The notes: generated by a model not told the origin, from the sequence alone. DNA of 64,000 bases from Actinostola sp. cb2023 (GCA_033675265.1 JAUJYZ010001484.1:186001-250000); one strand, 5' to 3'. Counted from the stretch's first letter, positions 10,919 through 22,330 are shown. Translations and numbers: made by a program.

Positions 10919-12428
10919 GGACACTTTATTTTCCCAAAACAACGACAATGGGTAAATTAATCGCTTTTTAATTAAAATTACGCACGTTCTGTGCTTTCTC
11001 ACGTTCAACTTGTAAACTGATCGCTAATTACGTGCATTTATAGTTTCCCCACTAAAAATAAACAGATCACCAGTGTCATGCAGTCATTGTTTCCGCCAAA
11101 AATGTAAGTGACGTAAATTGACCGACCCGGTTTATATGGACACCCGGTTAATAAGGACACTGCGTCTCGTCTCATCCCGATGGTGTCGGTATTAACCGAG
11201 TTCCACTGTACCAGGATTTTTAGTCTTTTTACATTGCGTTCTTTAGCCTTGGCTTACATGGCTATTAGATGGCAGAAATCTTCCGATTTTATTAGGACTG
11301 CAGTGCTGCTCATCAATATTTTATTTTTATGGCGTTTTATTTTCACCGAACAAAATCTAACTAATCGAAATGATTGTGAGTTCGAATGGTTCGATCTTGT
11401 GTTCGGTAATCGCATTCTCCCAAAAGATCCAGTTCGATTCATCCTTTTTCCCTCCCCTCCCCCCTCTCCCCTCCCCCTGCAACCCCTGGGTTTCCGAGGA
11501 TGGCGTTAGATTCTGTTCGATGGCCGAACCAATCGCAAAACAATCGAACGATTGGGTTCCATTGGATTCGATTTATTTTTTGTTCGGTTTTATTCGATTG
11601 ACTACGCCAGGACAACAGTAGAGGAACAAGAATGTAAAGGAATATTCAAGTTATGAACAGTTTTGACGGCTGGATAATTCAACCGTATTTCAGAATCCAA
11701 ATGTCCAAATATTCAACGCACACATAACAGCATAATATGTCATGCAAAGACATCCCGATGCATTGCAAGCATAGAAACGAGAAAATGTATGTGGTTTAAC
11801 AGTTATACATGGCTCTGAAGTTAACAGAAACATTGTACGGATATTTTACCAATTGTCACGCGGTCACGCAATCACCGTTTTTGATGTTTTTCGAGTGGTG
11901 AATAAAAGAGTTTTCTCAGAAGCTAAACATCAATTGCCCAAATAAAACTTTCAATATTCCAAAACTATATCATCTTCTTAGTACGTAGCTGCAATATTAT
12001 AAAATTTGGATCACTGGCACATGACTAAAAAACTATTCTTTTTGACCCACCGGTTGGATTTTCCAAATAGTGCACTTTGATTTGGAATTTATTGGACTTC
12101 TTAAACTCGCTCAATGTTTATGATATTAAGCCTAGAGACCAAGGAAGAGTTATACAATACAGCGATGGTGTTGAAATATTTCTGTTGATTTTAGTTTTGA
12201 TATACGAATGGAATGAATTTGATGCATTTTCACGCCGCCGACAGTCATTACATGGTGTCTGAAGCCAAAATAGTTTTTTTCGATTTTCTCCAAAACAAAT
12301 AAATATTTTCCCAAACAAACTACACAGCGTTTATATTCAGACCAAGGGCTATCCATATGCAAAGTTAGAGCGAATTCCATTTTTGTGATTTTTGCCACCA
12401 GATGTTTGATAATTGTACGGCCTTACAC

Positions 12429-12950
12429 TTAAATCAGCTCATCAGTAATCTGCATGACAGGTTTCCTGAAGAGGACTTAGAGTTATTGGAGTGTTTTGAC
12501 ATTGTGTTGAATCCTAGACGACTACCTGACAACGTGATAGACTTAGCTGATCATGGCACAGAACAACTTGAGAAACTTTGTCAACACTTTGCAACTGTTA
12601 TTGATCCAGTAATGTGCCAAGGCCACTTCCTTCAATTCAAGCATCTGATGCGAACTTACAGGTGCATGAGTTTTGAACAATTTCCAAGCCATCTTATCCA
12701 AGAGTACACAGATGTTCATCCAGATTTTGTTCAGCTTGCTTTAATCAGCCTAGTAATTCCGGTGTCAAGTGCACCTTGTGAGAGAGGGTTTTCAGTACAA
12801 AATGCCATCAAGACCAAGCTTAGAAACAGAATAAACCCAGAGAGGCTTAATAGAATGATGATGATAAGACTAATTGGACCCAGCTTGGAGAATGTTGATT
12901 TCCTTACTGCAGCAAGGGCATTTGGTGCAATGAAACAAAGGCAAAAGTAG
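12429..12950 (+). pseudogene. hAT transposase, 3' part (C-terminal dimerisation domain)
   Basis: After the second TTAA (12429-12432) the reading frame continues in phase with the part that ends at 6295. It carries the hAT C-terminal dimerisation signature SSAPCERGFSVQNAIKTKLR followed by NRINPERLNRMMM, and stops at 12950. The start usually assigned near 12402 lies in the nested element and is not native. About 320 bp of 3' non-coding sequence then leads to the hAT right terminus. Confidence 0.85.
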
Positions 12951-13271
12951 GGATAGCCGATAGGTCAATTTTGCACTTTATATATTTATATAATATCTTA
13001 TATTGTATTTATGAATGTGCTGAGTACATATATACGAACTGACTTGTGTTACATTGTTTTACTGTATTTGGAATAAAAGCTTTATAATTAGCACTGACTA
13101 TTATTTTAGTATTAATTCCTTTCCACTTTCCAGTAATCCCTGTGAATCACTGCATTTAGCATCACGTAAAAAAAAATTTTTTGGGACCCTCACTTCTCCC
13201 TCTGTGACCCCCAACCTTTGGATAAAAAAGTCCTTGGGACTCCCAAAGGACAAATGTGAGGGAAAACCCTG

Positions 13272-13340
13272 GTGAGAGTACAGTGTCTCCCAATTAGTGC
13301 GCAAGCGCTAGAACACATTAGACACTTAAATAAACAGTTA
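13272..13340 (+). repeat. Short dispersed repeat, hAT target (second copy at 27.2 kb)
   Basis: GTGAGAGTACAGTGTC...CAATTAGTG...GCGCTAGAACACA...CTTAAATAAACAGTT is matched in inverse orientation at about 27198-27270. The 27-kb copy lacks the hAT insertion and shows what the empty site looked like. Confidence 0.75.
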
Positions 13341-14363
13341 TTAATTATGTCAAAAAGACAATAAAATGCGAACATTGCAAGGTTGAGTTTGCCAAAGGTG
13401 GAGTGATTTGCATCCCACAAAATATCGCAATTTAGCACAGTGAGAGGTATTACAACATCAAAATGAGCGAGAAGTGCTTATAATGGAATCGACTTGGAAG
13501 AAAGAGGTGGCAAAATACTACTGTCCCTGAAAAGAGTGTATTTTAAGGCATCCTTATTTTTGGAAAGGTATGATACGAAAGTGAGTTGGCAAACATAAGT
13601 AATTTGGTGGACAGGATATTGGCTGCCGATCATGAGAAATGAACAACAAATGAAATCTGCCTGGCCATTGAAAACAAAATGGACAAACATTACAATAATA
13701 CTGCAAAGTTTCACAATATCTTCAGAGTCTGGAGCTGCCTTACTTTTTTTTAAACCTCGCCCTTTAATTACTGATGCTTACCAATAGGAAATGTACCTGC
13801 AATCATCCAACGCAGCAACGTTCCCCAAAAATCTAGTTTTCAAAATATTTTCAAAAGAAGAAAGATTAGGGCGTAATTGTACAGGAAAGGTGTTCCTCAA
13901 AGGTGGGCATAACATGAAAGAACCTATAAATCCAGAATATATATATATATATCAAAGAACTGGTTCTAAAAAAAAATGCCCAAATAAAAGCAGACACTTG
14001 GAGATTATGCATAATTAGTATCAATAAGGCAGTCCTTAGAGAATTGCGTGCCACGGCAATGAAATGAAAGCATGAATTGAGAAGATATATTGAGCATGTA
14101 TTATCAAAACCTCTAAAATTATGGGATGGCTGCACTGATATTTTAATACAGTATTTGTCTACCATCGAGGCTTCATGACAAAAATAAAGGAAGTTATCCA
14201 TTAATTTAAGAATATTAATTACATTTATGTATCCAGGCCAGCTCTAAGAATTAACTAACATCTGCAAATTTCTTTCCAAATTTCTTTCAAGCAACATGAA
14301 TTGTTTGAAAAAACGTATCGAATTTCAAATATTTAACTGTCAGTTTTCATTTTATGTTTTTAG
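13341..14363. other. AT-rich stretch with no supported gene
   Basis: Only short, low-complexity ORFs are present, none with a recognisable motif. It could contain introns or 5' sequence of the F-box-like fragment that follows. Confidence 0.45.
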
Positions 14364-14940
14364 TTAAAGCTGAACTCAACAACTACTATAAATGAATTAC
14401 GCGATCTTTGCCTCATGGAGGTAATTAAAAACTTGGATACATTCAGCATGGCACAATGTATGTTAGTATGTAGACGTTGGCAATTATTACTTGGGACAAA
14501 ATCAGCATGGAGTATTCACATATATATGTGAGAGGTTTCAAGGTGAAGTAGATAACAAGTTTGCTTTATTTTATTTTTCAAAGAACGCTTTTCTTTTTGT
14601 AAGAAATGTAGTCAATTATACCTTTGTTTGAAAAACAACCTGCATTAGATGCACTATTTCCAAATCTTACAACTCTAAATTTATCAGTTACTTTCGTAGA
14701 TGAAGAATGATTATCAAAGCTGCCTAGCAGCATGCCAAATGTAGAAGTATTAATTTTGGACAATAATCGGGATGTCACTGAAAAGGCTATGCAGAGGTTT
14801 TTATATGTATGTATACAGAAATGTGTTTTTCAGTCATTAAAAGTTATACTACAATTTCAATTCGAACTGTACAGACATGTATAGAGCTGTCATCTTTGCA
14901 ATCGCTTGAGCATGTTAAAGTTTCTGGGATACACTACATT
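14364..14940 (+). pseudogene. F-box/LRR-like gene fragment, decayed or intron-split
   Basis: After a TTTTTAG acceptor, 14364-14527 encodes an F-box-like motif (INELRDLCLMEVIKNLDTFS, then CMLVCRRWQLLLG) and ends at AT|GTGAGA, a possible donor. From about 14618 a second block reads leucine-rich repeats (LFPNLTTLNLSVTF, MPNVEVLILDNNRDVTEKA), and a third at about 14878 has LSSLQSLEHVKVSG. F-box proteins with LRRs are substrate receptors of SCF ubiquitin ligases. A TGA lies between two LRR segments and I could not build an open exon chain, so I call it a pseudogene. A real gene with more introns is still possible. Confidence 0.5.
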
Positions 14941-15846
14941 TTTTTAATATTCTTCAAGTTTGTCATTCATTTAATTTGGCTATAAAAATTATCAGCTTCC
15001 AGTATTTGAGGGACAGGCCAACAAATCTGATGATTTAGAGGTAGAAACGCTATATTTTTTAATGGACACCAACATATTTTTAACAGGATATATGATTTAT
15101 ATATGCTGTGGCATATTTTAAGCATCATCAGGGAAATAGTGATATGACGATTCAAACTAATTGTACGAAATCGGGAATATTGCTATGTCTTTTAAGATTC
15201 GAACTGCAATTTGCTACCCTATATAAGGAAGTGAAACAATATCATACCTGTATAGCCCATATATGGGAGTACCCTCCCACACGGGTTTCGAACTCACAGA
15301 GGAAATGAACAAGAGTTTGGAAATAGTGGGAGTTCAAGGTTAACTAAAATTGAAATTGGCTAATGGCTTATACAGTAAAAACCCGCGTATAAGAACCTGG
15401 GTTTTAAGAACCTATTAGGCTAAAATGTTCATTTTAAGCACCCTCCACATAAGAACCTATTACGGCTAAAATTTTAAGTTAGGTTCTTATCAGTGGAGTT
15501 GTGGTAAAAGTGCATAGGTAGAAACTGATGAATTGGGATAATCTGTGTGTAAGTCTATTAAGTTTACCATTCAAATAGTTCCTCTACTACCACTCAACTA
15601 ATATAAAAAAGCTTTCTGACCATCTCAAGCTCTGTGAGAATCACAAAAAATATATCCCAATAAAATAAATAATAGCAAAATATCAAAACAAATTAAGCTC
15701 CTAATGGCCATTCCTCAGCTTCTCAAGTCAATGTGAGATCATTTAAAGTGATAGATCCTTCCTTGAGATGTAGCATATCAATTGTTTTTGATTATGTGCT
15801 GATAGATATACATGAACAATGAGGGTTTTTATCTCGTTGAGTTCCT

Positions 15847-16257
15847 TTATCTGGTTTCTGTGATCTGCTGAATTTTACTGATGTTGATATTATCAGAAAA
15901 GTCCTTCGTAGATAATTTTCTCTTGAGCTTTTCCAGATATGAATGATTAGCCACAAGTCTGTAGTCCACAGGGATTTCAACCCCTTTTCCTTTCCCAGCA
16001 TTGAGCCTATTTCCAATGCATTCCGCTTCAAGTTCTCCAGAATCATTTAGGAACTTATAAAAGAGCCTCGACAATTCCTTTGGTACATGACCAACCAGGT
16101 TTCCATCTTGGTTTTTGACTGCCACAGCATATTTGTCGTGAGGATTGTCGTGCTCCATCTCGCATGTCAATATTTCACCAATCCGAACAGATGCATTATC
16201 AAGATATGCATGGTAGCCTCGCACAGTTGCTTCAATATACATTTCAAACATATTCAT
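15847..16257 (-). CDS. HIRAN-domain protein inside the pogo/Tigger element
   Basis: The first ATG in frame is at 16257 and gives 136 residues; a TTG five codons upstream is preceded by a stop. Nearly the whole protein is a HIRAN-like domain. It starts at MYIEATVRGYHAYL, then has VRIGEILTCEMEHDNPHDKY, AVAVKNQDGNLVGHVPKELS and a C-terminal basic segment. HIRAN domains bind DNA 3' ends or ssDNA and occur in HLTF-type helicases and as stand-alone proteins. The gene lies between the Tigger TIRs and is divergent from the transposase. The Gypsy element landed 25 bp upstream of the ATG, so its promoter is probably disrupted. The product could be a transposon accessory factor or a captured host domain. 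Confidence 0.65.
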   Translation of the reverse strand: MNMFEMYIEATVRGYHAYLDNASVRIGEILTCEMEHDNPHDKYAVAVKNQDGNLVGHVPKELSRLFYKFLNDSGELEAECIGNRLNAGKGKGVEIPVDYRLVANHSYLEKLKRKLSTKDFSDNINISKIQQITETR

Positions 16258-16282
16258 GTTTCTTCTCGTCAATTAAAGTAAG

Positions 16283-16433
16283 TGTGAAGATTTAACCGTG
16301 TTTAATATCACTGTTTACACATATAAACTCAGCCTTCGATATTTCACAACAACTCGCTATTTGGCCACGAGGCCAAGGTCATGGTCAGTCTCCATATATG
16401 GTGCGTGACGTGTAACGTCACACAACCTTCACA
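16283..16433 (-). repeat. Gypsy 3' LTR
   Basis: A 151-bp repeat with TGTGAAG...CTTCACA ends. It contains a TGACGTGTAACGTCA near-palindrome that resembles a CRE-like site. Confidence 0.95.
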
Positions 16434-16449
16434 TCATCCCCCCTACAAA
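16434..16449 (-). other. Gypsy polypurine tract
   Basis: The minus strand reads GTAGGGGGGATGA directly before the 3' LTR. This is the expected plus-strand priming site. Confidence 0.7.
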
Positions 16450-16520
16450 AGGGAACAGTCTCTAACTAATGGTAATTCAACAAAAATAACAGTAACAATC
16501 AATGACAGTCGTTAGTCATA

Positions 16521-19500
16521 TTAAGTATAAGAGTTTCTCTTAGTTAGTTCCTTTCTAAGTCTTTGTGCCTTCTTCAGCAGCTGTGGCCTCAGCTTCCGGA
16601 TTCTTATCTTCTCAGCCTCTACTTGGGTCCCTTGCATACGAACGCACTTGTTCACTTCTGAAAGTAACTTAGTCAGCTGTAAGCTGTTAAGAATCCATTC
16701 TCCGTAGCGATCTGGTGGACGTCTTAATCTAGTGGGATGTTGTCTTGATGACTCTGTTTCCACAGTCTCAATGTCAGAGTTGTTGCTTTCTTCACCGTCC
16801 TCATCGCTTGGTGCATTTGGAGCAACATCACTGCTAATGTTAGCTGTAGTTGGGGTGTCATCTGTATTATCTGTATTGACTTCAGGGCTGGTGTCCTCGA
16901 GATCTCCCATACTTGCCTTCTCGTTGGTCTCCGAGACATGTACAGTAACTGCATCATCATACCCAGAATCATCATGGACCCACTCAGCATCATCACGATC
17001 ATTGTCCTCCAAATCTTCCGCTTGACGACCAGCACCCTCTGTGGTGACACTGCGGCCTGAAGTCAAGTCTGGTGGTGCTTGCGCTTCTGTCTTTCTCTTG
17101 TATAACCGCAAGTTATTGAAATGTACGACCAGCGTTTTCCTACGAGTGTTATTATCCAGCTTTCTTATGCGATACGTAATTTCAGTTATGCGTTCCACAA
17201 TTGTATACGGGCCCTGCCAGTTTCGATGGAACTTGCTGGCTTCACCGGGTGTGAGCTGTGGACTGTAACGAAGAACAAGATCTCCAGGCTCATATACTGT
17301 GTGTCTGACGCCTTTGTTAAAGGCATCCTTTTGACGCCGTTGTGCTGCTTGTAGGTTGGTTCTCACGTCTTCGTAGCCTTTCGCTAGTTTGTTACGTAGC
17401 TCGCTAACACTCTCAGAATATGAACATTCTGACGACTCATCCTCAGGCACCATCCCCATCATGACATCAACTGGAATCCGCATCTCTCTTCCGAACATAA
17501 GTTCATAAGGAGTGTGTCCTGTCGACGAGTGAACACTACTGCGGTAGGCCATCAGGCAAAACTCCATGTGTTCATCCCAACGGTCAGGTTCTTCCTCTAC
17601 TCTGGTCTTGATCATACTTTTTAGTGTACGATGAAAGTTTTCGATCTGTCCATTTCCCTCTGGATGATAAGCCGTAGATCTGGTCTTGTTCATCTCTAAT
17701 AGCTTACACATCTCACTGAACACCTTAGATTCGAAATTACGTCCCTGGTCGGTGTGTATACTATCAGGTACGCCAAACTTACACACCCAGTTCTTAACGA
17801 AGACCCTTGCACACGTGGTTGCACGTTGGTTAGGAATTGGAAACGCTTCTACCCATTTGGTAAAACTACACTGCATAGTCAAGACATACTTGTTCCCTTT
17901 CTTGGTTCGTGGTAGCGGGCCCACAATGTCCATATGAATCCTTTGCATAGGATAACCGGAGGGAATCGGGTGCAATGGTGCTCTGGAACGCTTACGAGGC
18001 TTACATTTGCAGCAAGTAAGACAGTTGTCGCAGTATTCGTGAACACGCTTTGTCAAACCTGGACGCCAAAAACGTGCTTTCATCTTCCTGAGTGTCTTAA
18101 ATCGTCCCATATGTGCTCCAGCTAAACCATCATGGCACTGCTGCAGTGCTGGTGTAATCAGTTTCTCCGGTAAAACTACTTGACCTTTGGTTGCTCGTCC
18201 CTTCTTCAATTCCTTCCTGTAGAGTACACCATTCTTCACCTCCAACAGCTCGAACTGCGCTATGACTGCACGTGTAGTGGGACTCAAAGACTGTAGCACT
18301 TGCTGGGTTGGCTTCCCCTCTCCCTGAAGTAGAGACGTCAGCACTGGCCCTATAGCGGCATCCTCTTGTTGTGTGCTTGCTAGCGATTCTTCAGACCACA
18401 AGTCCTGCGTAACTGAACTCGTAGTCCCAGCCAACTGCACCAACGTCAACTTGGAAACATGTGACTCTGCTCCTGCGGTGGACTTGCATGATGGACAGTC
18501 TCCATGTTGGCGTCTTGGTCTCCGGGACATCGCGTCGGCATTAATGTGAGATTTACCTGGGCGGTGCTCGACATCGAAGTCATATTCTTGCAATCGTTCT
18601 AACCAGCGAGCTACCTGTCCTTCCGGTTGCTTGAATGACATCAACCACCGCAATGAATGATGGTCAGTTCTTACAAGAAATCTGCGTCCCAACAAATAGT
18701 AACGAAAGTGATCAATGTACGTTACCATTGCCAGCATCTCTAGCCTTGTAGTGCAGTAATTTTTCTCGTGGTCATTAAGTGACCGACTGCCATATGCAAT
18801 AACTCTCTCTGTTCCATCTGGCTGCAACTGTGAGAGGACAGCACCTATACCAAGCTGTTGACTAGCATCTGTGTCGAGGATGAACCTTCCAGCATCTGTT
18901 GAAAAGTTAGGGTATGCGAGGACAGGCGCACTGACCAGTGACTTCTTCAGTTCCTCAAAGGCCATTTGTTCTTTGCTGCCCCACTGGAACGGGGTGAACT
19001 TCTTACACAGTCGGTATAATGGCTCTGCGGTGGTAGAGAATTCTGTTACAAAGCGCCTGTAATACCCCACAAGCCCTAAAAACCGCTGCAACTCCTTGAC
19101 GTCCACTGGGACCGGCCAATCAACAACCGCTTTGGTCTTTTCAGGGTCTGTCTCGATGCCCTGCGATGACACCACATGCCCGAGGAAGGTGACCCTCTGC
19201 TTCAGGAACTGACACTTAGCTGGTTTAAGCTTAAGTCCCGCTTGACGAATCCTGCTGAAGACCAGGCGTAGGCGATGTAGATGCTCTTCAAATGACCTAG
19301 ACCATATTATGATATCGTCAATATAAACTAAACAATGTGTCCAGGTGAGTCCATTCAGGGCCATGTTCATTAGTCGTTGGAAACTAGCGGGACCATTGGT
19401 TAACCCGAAAGGCATCACCGTCCATTGGAATTGGCCACGGTGTGTTACAAATGCTGTTTTGGGCCGGTCTTTCTCGGACACCTTCATTTGCCAATACCCG

Positions 19501-20933
19501 GAGGCGAGGTCCAGGCAGGTAAACCAATGTGCGCCTGACATTACTTCCAATACATCATCTGTTCTGGGGAGTGGATGCGCATCTTTTATGGTATACTTAT
19601 TCAGACATCTATAATCAATGCACATCCGATAGGAGCCATCGTTCTTTCGGACTAGAACAACGGGGCTGCTCCATGGGCTCTGTGATGGTTCTATCCTCCC
19701 ATGGGCTAGTAGATCATCCAGCTGATGATCAATCACTTCTCGTTGATGAGGGGGTGTCCGCCGAGGTGGTAGCTTCACCGGCTTCGCATCACCTACATCG
19801 ATACAGTGTTCAATCAAATCAGTCTTTCCCAAATCTGAATTACTCTTTGCGAACACATCAGCATAATCATTCATCAAGGAGGTAAACTGCCCCCTCTGTT
19901 CATCACTCAAATTCTCAGACTCTAATGTAAACGGTAACTCCTTACTGTCTAGTTCCTTCTTATATACACTGTGTTTCCAAAGTTCTTCATCATTATTTAG
20001 AATGGTATTGGCACCTGGAGCATCTCCCCCCACCTCAGTCTCACTACGAGTGTCTATGGATGTTACTTTAAAATTCACAGTACTTAATGGGCAATACTTT
20101 CCGATGGGATCATCTGAACACACCTTAACTGGTTGATCAGTGAAGTTCGTAAGGTGCACTACAGTTAAACCATCTCTGGGTATCACTAGCGCTCGTGCAA
20201 CAGAAATACCTGTCTCTCCAATTACCGTTTCATGCACCTCTTCTATTACACCAGGACTCCCATTATTACGTTCACACCCCCCCTCAAGTTTCACTGTGAA
20301 CAGCTGCTCGGTCCCAGGCCCAATCTCCACATCCCTTTCGAGGTACACCCTACACACTGCTGGGTTCCCTGTTTGAAATCTTATTGGTACCTCAGTTCCC
20401 GCAATAGCAAAAGTTCCAGTATTGTAACAAATTTGGCATTTGTAGTAATGAAAGAAATCCGATCCTAGTAAACATTCATGCGTCAATCCGCGTGCCACAA
20501 TGATATCCCAGTAACCATCGAAATCACCTATGCGAAGTCTTGTTTTTGTCTCTCCGAGAACAGTCAAAACCTCCCCATTCGCTGTTGTCAAGCTCCCAGA
20601 CACTGGATTCAATTCCGAGCTAACGCCACTTTTTTTCCACGTTTCCTCGCTCAATACACTAACTGTCGCTCCAGTATCAAGTAAAATAGGTGTAACACGA
20701 TGATTTACAAGTCCTGTTATATAAATGCCAGAATCTGATATTACTGAAATTACATTGCTTGGGTCTGGCTCAGATGACTGATGATTTTCGTTTACATGTT
20801 CAGAGGCAGACACTACTGGTTGCGAGAGACCTGGTTGCCCCTCGGCAGGCCCCCTTCCCCATTTCCCGATGATGCATTTCCAGCAGCAGGGCACTCTCGT
20901 GCATAGTGCCCATGGCCATGGCAGGCATAGCAT
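16521..20933 (-). CDS. pol: Gypsy pol polyprotein (PR-RT-RNase H-IN)
   Basis: One open frame of 1470 residues. The aspartic protease motif LLDTGATVSVLS is at about residue 84, the RT has LDLASGY (474) and YIDDII (537), and RNase H begins at LDTDASQQ (686). The integrase has an H2C2 zinc region (HDGLAGAHMGRF...CDNCLTCCKC, 934-976) and a catalytic triad in MDIVGP (D1002), HTDQGRN (D1062) and GQIENFH (E1098), with DD35E spacing. A GPY/F-like module (NWQGPYTI) follows, then an acidic Asp/Ser-rich tail of about 200 residues without an obvious chromodomain. The N-terminal 40 residues overlap gag in another frame, so pol is probably made by ribosomal frameshifting. No disabling change is visible. 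Confidence 0.93.
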   Translation of the reverse strand: MLCLPWPWALCTRVPCCWKCIIGKWGRGPAEGQPGLSQPVVSASEHVNENHQSSEPDPSNVISVISDSGIYITGLVNHRVTPILLDTGATVSVLSEETWKKSGVSSELNPVSGSLTTANGEVLTVLGETKTRLRIGDFDGYWDIIVARGLTHECLLGSDFFHYYKCQICYNTGTFAIAGTEVPIRFQTGNPAVCRVYLERDVEIGPGTEQLFTVKLEGGCERNNGSPGVIEEVHETVIGETGISVARALVIPRDGLTVVHLTNFTDQPVKVCSDDPIGKYCPLSTVNFKVTSIDTRSETEVGGDAPGANTILNNDEELWKHSVYKKELDSKELPFTLESENLSDEQRGQFTSLMNDYADVFAKSNSDLGKTDLIEHCIDVGDAKPVKLPPRRTPPHQREVIDHQLDDLLAHGRIEPSQSPWSSPVVLVRKNDGSYRMCIDYRCLNKYTIKDAHPLPRTDDVLEVMSGAHWFTCLDLASGYWQMKVSEKDRPKTAFVTHRGQFQWTVMPFGLTNGPASFQRLMNMALNGLTWTHCLVYIDDIIIWSRSFEEHLHRLRLVFSRIRQAGLKLKPAKCQFLKQRVTFLGHVVSSQGIETDPEKTKAVVDWPVPVDVKELQRFLGLVGYYRRFVTEFSTTAEPLYRLCKKFTPFQWGSKEQMAFEELKKSLVSAPVLAYPNFSTDAGRFILDTDASQQLGIGAVLSQLQPDGTERVIAYGSRSLNDHEKNYCTTRLEMLAMVTYIDHFRYYLLGRRFLVRTDHHSLRWLMSFKQPEGQVARWLERLQEYDFDVEHRPGKSHINADAMSRRPRRQHGDCPSCKSTAGAESHVSKLTLVQLAGTTSSVTQDLWSEESLASTQQEDAAIGPVLTSLLQGEGKPTQQVLQSLSPTTRAVIAQFELLEVKNGVLYRKELKKGRATKGQVVLPEKLITPALQQCHDGLAGAHMGRFKTLRKMKARFWRPGLTKRVHEYCDNCLTCCKCKPRKRSRAPLHPIPSGYPMQRIHMDIVGPLPRTKKGNKYVLTMQCSFTKWVEAFPIPNQRATTCARVFVKNWVCKFGVPDSIHTDQGRNFESKVFSEMCKLLEMNKTRSTAYHPEGNGQIENFHRTLKSMIKTRVEEEPDRWDEHMEFCLMAYRSSVHSSTGHTPYELMFGREMRIPVDVMMGMVPEDESSECSYSESVSELRNKLAKGYEDVRTNLQAAQRRQKDAFNKGVRHTVYEPGDLVLRYSPQLTPGEASKFHRNWQGPYTIVERITEITYRIRKLDNNTRRKTLVVHFNNLRLYKRKTEAQAPPDLTSGRSVTTEGAGRQAEDLEDNDRDDAEWVHDDSGYDDAVTVHVSETNEKASMGDLEDTSPEVNTDNTDDTPTTANISSDVAPNAPSDEDGEESNNSDIETVETESSRQHPTRLRRPPDRYGEWILNSLQLTKLLSEVNKCVRMQGTQVEAEKIRIRKLRPQLLKKAQRLRKELTKRNSYT

Positions 20934-21857
20934 TCAACATTAGCTCGGCGTGGGGTCCTAGCTGGCCTATCAGACACTTTTCTCTCCAACTCTTGTAATT
21001 TCTGACTCATACCAACAACTAATTCTTTGAGCTCACGGATTTCAGCAGAGGTTTTATCATCGCTTGCAGGTGCAACTGCATTCACTCTCGCTTTACTCAC
21101 TGGTTGGCTAGATTTACAAGCTTTGCGTGCACTTTCTATTCGATGTACAGTGCGAACTGCATCAGCGAGTGTCTCTGGTTGACTTATGAAGACTCTCTCC
21201 CTCACATCATCACATATTTCCACCCCTTGAATAAACTGATCCCTTGCTAGTTCCACTTTAAAACTATATTCGGCCTCTGGATAGGCATTTTCAACGATCT
21301 CTAGTAATGCGTCTGCAAAGCTATCGATATCTTCGTTTGACCTTTGGCGCCTCGACCTTAACTGCAATTTGTAATCTTCCTTGGATTTGCCCGAGTCAAA
21401 ACGCTTGCTAAGCTTTGCCGTAAAATCGTTAAACGAAAGTTCTTGAGGCAATCGTAACAGCTCAACAGCCCTGAATGCTGGCTGGTCTAATAAGGTTAGC
21501 AGGTACGCTTTGCGATCAGCTTCTCTTACTCTCACGAGGTTAATATATTGCATGAACTGTGCTAACCCATGTTTTGAAATTGTGTCCAACCGAGTAAGCT
21601 CTCGGCGGTTTGACATTCCTTGCTGCTGTTGCTTCTGAACTAACACTTACAGTTGATGCTGTTGCACTTTTGAGAACTTCTGCCAACGTATTAGCAAGCT
21701 CTTGCATGGGAGTCAAGTCAATTGACTTAGATTTTACCTTCGTTTCTCCCGAAGTTGATGGTGCTTTTCCCTTACTACTAGTTGAAGTCGACACTGTCTC
21801 GTCGCTCGCCGCTGTTTTATCCTCATCACCCATGTTTTTCTGCCAATATTCTGCCAA
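20813..21857 (-). pseudogene. gag: Gypsy gag, with a frame change in the N-terminal third
   Basis: Two overlapping frames cover gag. The first (21857-21540) starts MAEYWQKNMG and has a Ser/Thr/Lys-rich leader. The second (to 20813) carries the capsid-like helices and ends with the CCHC zinc knuckle CYACHGHGHYARECP. Capsid homology passes from one frame to the other at about 21560, which indicates a 1-2 nt indel and not a programmed site. The gag C-terminus overlaps pol by about 120 bp. If the frame change is real this copy cannot make normal gag by itself. Confidence 0.8.
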
Positions 21858-21888
21858 TATTCGCTTACTTCTCAGCTAGAGTTCGTAG

Positions 21889-21906
21889 CCCAAATCGCTG
21901 CCACCA
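21889..21906 (-). other. Gypsy primer-binding site
   Basis: One base after the 5' LTR the minus strand reads TGGTGGCAGCGATTTGGG. TGG complements a tRNA CCA end. The exact tRNA was not determined. Confidence 0.65.
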
Positions 21907-21907
21907 A

Positions 21908-22058
21908 TGTGAAGATTTAACCGTGTTTAATATCGCTGTTTACACATATAAACTCAGCCTTCGATATTTCACAACAACTCGCTATTTGGCCACGAGGCCA
22001 AGGTCATGGTCAGTCTCCATATATGGTGCGTGACGTGTAACGTCACACAACCTTCACA
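21908..22058 (-). repeat. Gypsy 5' LTR
   Basis: A 151-bp copy of the LTR at 16283-16433, with a single visible mismatch. It is followed by the GTAAG duplication. Confidence 0.95.
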
Positions 22059-22330
22059 GTAAGTTTGAAAGACGAATATTTCCCTTCTGATTTCCCTTCA
22101 AGACGCTATCAAAGATGGCGGGCATTCAGTGGCAGTGGGTATTGACCGTGGGCTCAATATAAAGAATTTGGATCGCGGGCTCAAAACGAAGGCTGAATTT
22201 CTAAAACAAACAATCTTCGCCGGTTTTGAGCCATGTGCAGAGTAGAAAGTAGACATGAATCGTACGCTTTTTGACTGTGGAATCAAGAAATCTGTAGACA
22301 AGAAAAGGAGAGAAGTTCGACATCACAAGT

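Larger units (their letters stand above)
16283..22058 (-). mobile_element. Ty3/Gypsy LTR retrotransposon, near-complete, with GTAAG duplication
   Basis: Identical-length LTRs (151 bp) bound the element, with GTAAG at 16278-16282 and 22059-22063. On the minus strand the order is 5' LTR, primer-binding site, gag, pol with protease, RT, RNase H and integrase, polypurine tract, 3' LTR. I see one difference between the LTRs (A versus G near 16307/21932), so the insertion is young. Confidence 0.95.

Noticed and set aside
16732..17025. Several ORFs antisense to Gypsy pol
   Set aside because: They are shadows of the long pol frame.
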